From CAG-177 sp003514385 (GTDB lineage: Bacteria; Bacillota; Clostridia; Oscillospirales; Acutalibacteraceae), in assembly GCA_051920445.1 (NCBI GenBank), contig JBPPLN010000001.1, positions 1,240,001-1,304,000 on the forward strand: 64,000 nucleotides of DNA. The letters are read 5' to 3'. The translations under genes were made by a program, and so were the position numbers. The notes beneath the pieces are model-generated. The model worked only from the letters and a program-made list of their open reading frames with translations, ran no database searches and was not told the origin of the DNA. This document shows, in pieces, positions 60,311 to 64,000 of the stretch. The number at the start of each line of letters is the position of its first letter. Within the stretch, counting starts at the first letter, position 1.

Positions 60311-60514
60311 ATGAGCAAATACAACGCACTCTGGGAATATGTCAAAAACAGCGGCGCGCAGTCGCTGAGGCTCACTTTTGACGAAATACAAAATATAGCT
60401 GGCGTGCCGATAGACCACTCGTTTCTGAACTTCAAAAAGGAGCTTGCGGATTACAGCTATCGGGTCGGGAAAATCTCGATGAAAGAAAAGACTGTGAGTT
60501 TTGAGAAGGAATAA
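60311..60514 (+). CDS. Small protein of unknown function
   Basis: 67 residues from ATG 60311, ACGAGGCG upstream. SKYNALWEYVKNSGAQSLRL then TFDEIQNIAGVPIDHSFLNF shows a compact helix-strand-helix with a DEIQNIAG HTH-like stretch, and a charged C-terminus. Similar short domains occur widely as uncharacterised proteins, sometimes with toxin-antitoxin or defence genes, but none is adjacent. Function unknown. Confidence 0.6.
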   Translation: MSKYNALWEYVKNSGAQSLRLTFDEIQNIAGVPIDHSFLNFKKELADYSYRVGKISMKEKTVSFEKE

Positions 60515-60516
60515 AA

Positions 60517-60546
60517 TTGTGCGAACTTCGCGGGCGGATAACATCA
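60517..60546. repeat. Fragment of the dispersed intergenic repeat
   Basis: TTGTGCGAACTTCGCGGGCG followed by GATA matches the inner part of the units at 23323 and 32847. It lies immediately after the small gene's stop. Confidence 0.5.
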
Positions 60547-60670
60547 GCTTCAGCAAGGTTGTGATGATTTCCAATATTACGGCGGTTGACCGTTGCCGAT
60601 ACTTATATCCGCAAATCCCGATTCGCCTAACACTCACAGCCCATCAGCAGCCTTTCACCTCCTCCGAGCA

Positions 60671-60699
60671 TTTACATTTTGGAAAAAATATGCTATAAT
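60671..60699 (+). promoter_or_regulatory. Promoter of the GNAT gene
   Basis: TTTACA (60671-60676), 17 nt, TATAAT (60694-60699), 33 bp before the start codon. Confidence 0.75.
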
Positions 60700-60731
60700 G
60701 CGGGCACAAAACTCTGGGGAGAGATAATAAG

Positions 60732-61160
60732 ATGATAAGATTGGCATCGGTCGGCGATGCGGGAGAGCTTGAGCGCCTCAATGCAGAGTTCAACGGCAAG
60801 GGCAAGACTACGGAAGAAAGCATTCGCGCCTCGCTTCTTACAAACAGGCGCGAGGTTGTCATCGTTGCGGACGGCGACGGAGGACGGCTCGCCGGCTTCG
60901 TCTGCGTTCAGCTGAAAAAATCGTTCTGCTACGACGAATATATGCCCGAGATAACTGAGGTCTATGTCCGTCCCGAGTATCGCGGGCGGGGAGTCGCGCG
61001 GGAAATGTTGACCTTCGCGCAGGAATACTGCAAAAAAATATACCCGCTCCACAGCTTCGAGCTGTTGACGGGCAGCGATAACACTGCCGCGCAAAAGCTC
61101 TACTCCGCCATCGGCTTCGAGTGCGACGGCGAAATGCATATGTCAAAGCAGGTAAAATAA
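60732..61160 (+). CDS. GNAT-family N-acetyltransferase
   Basis: 142 residues, GGGGAGA before ATG. The complete GNAT fold is visible: IRLASVGDAGELERLNAEFN, then strand AGFVCVQLKK, the pair EITEVYVRPEYRGRGVAREM with the acetyl-CoA loop (R-G-R-G-V-A), and NTAAQKLYSAIGFE near the end. It acetylates an amine of a small molecule or protein; the acceptor is unknown. Intact, unlike the remnant at 55.3-55.7 kb. Confidence 0.88.
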   Translation: MIRLASVGDAGELERLNAEFNGKGKTTEESIRASLLTNRREVVIVADGDGGRLAGFVCVQLKKSFCYDEYMPEITEVYVRPEYRGRGVAREMLTFAQEYCKKIYPLHSFELLTGSDNTAAQKLYSAIGFECDGEMHMSKQVK

Positions 61161-61186
61161 TTTGAGAGAATCGCAGGAACAGAGCT

Positions 61187-61573
61187 ATGAGAATAATAAA
61201 TACTTTTGATAAAATACCCGGCTGCTTTAAGAACAGCGCCTTTGATTTGGATGCATGGAGAGTATACGCCCGTGCGATTTCGCCGGAGCTTGGCGAAAAA
61301 TGCGAACGGGATTCGAGGGAATATGATTTCAATAATGACGTGCTGCCCGTAGTCAATAACGTGCTGCTCAATAAGGCTGCCGAGCTTTCGGAAATGCTCG
61401 CTGCGTGGGCTGAACAATCCGAGAAATATCATAACGGCGACATTAACCGTGACGAATATGACAAGTGGCGCTACAATTATCCGAAGTATGATGAAACTTC
61501 CGGTTTTGTAAAAGTGCCTTCTCAACAATTCAGCGATGCTATGGTAGAAGCGTTTAAGGATAAATTAAAATAA
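61187..61573 (+). CDS. Hypothetical protein
   Basis: 128 residues, a weak GGAAC-type site before ATG. Mostly helical and soluble: NTFDKIPGCFKNSAFDLDAW, RVYARAISPELGEKCERDSR, then NNVLLNKAAELSEMLAAWAE. No motif is recognised. It lies 27 bp after the GNAT gene in the same direction and before a terminator, so the two form one unit. Confidence 0.65.
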   Translation: MRIINTFDKIPGCFKNSAFDLDAWRVYARAISPELGEKCERDSREYDFNNDVLPVVNNVLLNKAAELSEMLAAWAEQSEKYHNGDINRDEYDKWRYNYPKYDETSGFVKVPSQQFSDAMVEAFKDKLK

Positions 61574-61582
61574 TGCAAACGA

Positions 61583-61624
61583 CAAAAACCCCGTACTGAC
61601 TTTAATCCGTCGGTACGGGGTTTA
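61583..61624 (+). terminator. Intrinsic terminator
   Basis: AAACCCCGTAC / GTACGGGGTTT with a loop of about 17 nt and a flanking T/A run. Confidence 0.85.
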
Positions 61625-61958
61625 ATGTTAATATGGTGTTTTTGCGAGCCACAAGATATTACTTTTTACTCACAAACCACTCGATACACACAATAAAGTG
61701 TGCCGAGCAGAATCTTATCAAAATCTTATCAACGGGCTCTTTGAAAACCCTGAAACCCTTGATATTACTGGGTTTTCAGACTTTTTCGATTTATTCCCAT
61801 TCGACTTTTCCTAACTAATTTTGTTTAGAAATTATTCTCTGCCGAGTATGTAAATCCTTTGATTATTTGATATATCCATATTATCCTGCCTATATAAGCT
61901 AATGTTATCATTTTGTTATCGGTATTGATAACACTTGCTCAGTAGCTGTGGATAATAG
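61625..61958. other. AT-rich intergenic junction, no credible gene
   Basis: Composition drops sharply here and stays low through the MATE and MarR genes. It holds short repeats (AATCTTATC twice; GTTATC/GATAAC motifs) and, on the minus strand near 61785-61805, a stretch that would read GKVEWE-stop. A 61-codon frame on the plus strand is not convincing. Confidence 0.4.
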
Positions 61959-63335
61959 CTATATGCTATGGCTTAAATTATAAGCGAGTTTTTTTTGTTT
62001 TTTAAATTCTATACCAACCAGTACAACAGATAGCACAAACGCTGAAAAATCAGCAACAGGCCCCGCTAGCAATACTCCCATAATTCCGAAACGAAGCGGG
62101 AGCAGCAGGGTAAGCGGAATCAAGAAAAAGGTCTGCCTTGTTAATGCCAACAGAGCACCTTTTAACGATTTTCCTATTGCAGTAAAAAAACTGGAAGAAA
62201 GCAACTGCACACCATTTACCAACACCATGAAAAGATAGGTACGCATGAACAAAACAGCAAATTCAAAATACAGCTCGTCCCCGTCTCCGAATAGTGAAAT
62301 GATAGATTGCGGGAAAAATTGAAATGCGATAAAAGCAATAGTGGAAACAACAAGATTCCACTTTACTGCAAGCATGTAAGCCTCCCGTACCCGATGATAT
62401 TGCCTTGCTCCATAGTTGAAGCCGATAATCGGCTGTGTCCCTTGCGAGATTCCTACAACAATCGCAAGGACTATGGCATTTGTTTTCATAACAATTCCGC
62501 AAGCTGCCAAGGGAATATCCGTTCCATATTTTGTTAATGCGCCGTAATAAGTCAACGAATTGTACTGAATGATTTGAATCACGGTAACTGCAATCTGATT
62601 TGAGCTGCTGCTGATTCCCATGTTGCAAATTTTCAGGCTTTCTTTGATGTCCAATAAAAACGACTCTTTTTCAAAATGGATTGTTTGGAAATGCCATAGA
62701 TAACGGAGTGCGAGTATGAAAGAAAAAATTTGCCCAATAACCGTTGCCCAAGCTCCGCCGGCAATCCCCCAATCGCAAGCAAAAATAAAAATGGGGTCAA
62801 GAATGGTATTGATAATAGCTCCCACAACCATGCAGACCATTGAATACTTTGGTTTTCCATCTGCTCGAATCAAATTGCTCATACCATTCGTTACAATGAG
62901 AAACGGCATTCCAATCAATGTTATGCTGGCATACTGCTTTGCATATGGAAATACATCTGTCGTTGCCCCAAATGCCTTTAGGAGCAAAGACAGAAAAGCT
63001 TCACCAACCAGCAAATAAATAATTCCGAAAATTCCCATCAGAACAATACCATTTCCCGCTGCTTTGGCGGCAGCTTTCGGCTCTTTGCGTCCAAGACAGA
63101 GGGAAACACGGGAAGCACTGCCAATTCCAACCAGCAGTGCAATAGCAAGGCAGATGGTAGAAAACGGGTAGGCAACATTGGTTGCTGCATTTCCCAAATA
63201 ACCGACCCCTTGACCAATAAAAATCTGATCCACAATATTGTAGATTGAGCCGACAAGAGACGCCACAATACTGGGAACAGCAAAATTTTTCAACAGCTTT
63301 GAAATTTTTTCATAGCCCAGAGGATTTTCAGTCAT
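61959..63335 (-). CDS. MATE-family multidrug efflux protein
   Basis: 458 residues with twelve predicted helices in two related bundles. The start FAVPSIVASLVGSIYNIVDQ with IFIGQGVGYLGNAA is the MATE N-terminal signature, and IGSASRVSLCLGRKEPKAAA and QGTQPIIGFNYGARQYHRVR are typical of the DinF/MepA-like NorM group. It exports cationic drugs or metabolites using Na+ or H+. Low GC compared with the chromosome suggests acquisition. Its start overlaps the marR stop by 8 bp, so the regulator and pump are translationally coupled. Confidence 0.92.
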   Translation of the reverse strand: MTENPLGYEKISKLLKNFAVPSIVASLVGSIYNIVDQIFIGQGVGYLGNAATNVAYPFSTICLAIALLVGIGSASRVSLCLGRKEPKAAAKAAGNGIVLMGIFGIIYLLVGEAFLSLLLKAFGATTDVFPYAKQYASITLIGMPFLIVTNGMSNLIRADGKPKYSMVCMVVGAIINTILDPIFIFACDWGIAGGAWATVIGQIFSFILALRYLWHFQTIHFEKESFLLDIKESLKICNMGISSSSNQIAVTVIQIIQYNSLTYYGALTKYGTDIPLAACGIVMKTNAIVLAIVVGISQGTQPIIGFNYGARQYHRVREAYMLAVKWNLVVSTIAFIAFQFFPQSIISLFGDGDELYFEFAVLFMRTYLFMVLVNGVQLLSSSFFTAIGKSLKGALLALTRQTFFLIPLTLLLPLRFGIMGVLLAGPVADFSAFVLSVVLVGIEFKKQKKLAYNLSHSI

Positions 63336-63777
63336 TGAACTCCTCCCCCTTTCGCTCTATATGAAGTTCCGATGTAATATTTTCACCTGCCTGAATCAGC
63401 AAATCAATAAAGAGGTTTTTATCAGATTCCCTGAAGCCTTGCAATAAAAGAGCTTCTGTCTTTTCACATACCGTCTGTACCTCATCAATTACAGACAGCG
63501 CACGTTCTGTAGGATACAATTTACATGTCCGCTTATCCTTATCATTGGGAGAACGTGTAATCATTCCCTGCTTTTCTAATGCCGCAACCGTCCGTACAAT
63601 ATTGCTCGGATGAACATAAAACATATCCATTAAAGAATCTTGTAGAATACCGGGCGAACGACAGATTTTGATTAAGAACATATATTGACTGTTGTTGATT
63701 CCATAGGGGGCAAGTTGCTTGTCCAAATAGATTTTGTAAAATCGGTCTGTTACTGAAAGCCATTTTAATAGTTTCAT
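63328..63777 (-). CDS. MarR-family transcriptional regulator
   Basis: 149 residues from ATG 63777 (AGGAGGAATAT upstream). Winged helix: LAPYGINNSQYMFLIKICRS, the HTH LQDSLMDMFYVHPSNIVRTV and wing ITRSPNDKDKRTCKLYPTE, then the dimerisation helices. It is the first gene of a marR-MATE pair and probably represses the pair until a toxic ligand binds, the arrangement known for mepR-mepA. Confidence 0.9.
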   Translation of the reverse strand: MKLLKWLSVTDRFYKIYLDKQLAPYGINNSQYMFLIKICRSPGILQDSLMDMFYVHPSNIVRTVAALEKQGMITRSPNDKDKRTCKLYPTERALSVIDEVQTVCEKTEALLLQGFRESDKNLFIDLLIQAGENITSELHIERKGEEFND

Positions 63778-63802
63778 AGATATATTCCTCCTAACTACCA
63801 GT

Positions 63803-63831
63803 ATTATAACACAATATGCGTGCGCGCGCAA
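63803..63831 (-). promoter_or_regulatory. Promoter/operator of the marR-MATE operon
   Basis: On the minus strand TTGCGC (63831-63826), 17 nt, TATAAT (63808-63803). The -35 area is the self-complementary TTGCGCGCGCA, a plausible MarR site. Confidence 0.7.
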
Positions 63832-63840
63832 CTACTTTTA

Positions 63841-64000
63841 ACATTATATCTGCCTCTTTGTCCTCCTAAACACAAATCAATTCTACATCTATAATCTCTA
63901 CTGCTCTGCTACGAATATTATTCATTTTCCCGACCCATTCAAGCTGATTTTCTGCCTTTCTCACTCACACAAAGATATAAATAAGGTCAAAGCCTTTGCC
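63841..64000. other. AT-rich end of window, no feature recognised
   Basis: No credible gene or RNA is visible in the last 160 bases. Confidence 0.4.

Noticed and set aside
61633..61818. 61-codon plus-strand frame
   Set aside because: No ribosome site, AT-rich non-coding composition and no recognisable motif.
1..64000. CRISPR arrays, tRNA or rRNA genes
   Set aside because: No regularly spaced direct repeats with unique spacers and no cloverleaf or rRNA signature sequence was found in the intergenic regions.

Overview
The window looks like chromosome of a Gram-positive, anaerobic gut-type Clostridia (Oscillospiraceae/Ruminococcaceae-like). This rests on the AGGAGG-type ribosome sites, the Firmicutes family content (gatCAB, DUF1934-argS, gyrBA beside hisS-aspS, feoAAB with a Cys-rich FeoB partner) and the high-GC coding style. 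The species cannot be named from the sequence alone. No rRNA, tRNA or CRISPR array was seen.

Layout. 1-11.8 kb: the 3' part of a P1B-type ATPase homologue that has lost its phosphorylation motif; a sugar-nucleotide epimerase; an alpha/beta hydrolase; an Asn/Gln-rich microprotein; gatC-gatA-gatB; a lipoprotein; a secreted LCAT-like esterase; and an ECF sigma/anti-sigma pair. Two complete copies and one half copy of a short inverted-repeat (MITE-like) element lie here, one of which supplies the gatA stop codon. 11.8-27.5 kb: housekeeping genes. These are hisS with an archaeal-type aspS, mgsA, gyrB-gyrA, a conserved unknown, DUF1934-argS, a CDF cation exporter, a NUDIX hydrolase, galU and a zinc-ribbon membrane protein. 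27.5-35.4 kb: comM/yifB, a lipoprotein, a membrane M28 peptidase, a VanY-like carboxypeptidase, a priming sugar transferase, a cyclase-family hydrolase and prfB.

35.8-52.2 kb is a foreign integrative mobilizable element of about 16.4 kb. It sits inside an XRE-family regulator gene: joining the two outer fragments at a 6-bp direct repeat, GGGAGA, restores the reading frame exactly. The element carries a TndX-like large serine recombinase, TnpW, a MOB_Q-type MobA/MobL relaxase with a recognisable oriT, a CHC2 primase-like protein, a VapE-like ATPase followed by an iteron array, and small accessory genes. It has no type IV secretion genes, so it should depend on a helper. Its cargo is a two-component system plus an ABC transporter with two large FtsX-type permeases. 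Four copies of one operator-like block place the regulator gene, both transporter transcription units and an orphan site under apparently common control.

52.2-64 kb: the severed membrane half of the XRE protein; a DUF6198/YczE-like membrane protein behind a perfect promoter and a terminator-bearing leader; an aldo/keto reductase with Fe-S motifs; a broken GNAT gene; a DtxR-family repressor divergent from feoA-feoA-feoB with three palindromic TTAGC-N4-GCTAA operators; small unknown genes; and a low-GC marR-MATE efflux pair that looks acquired.
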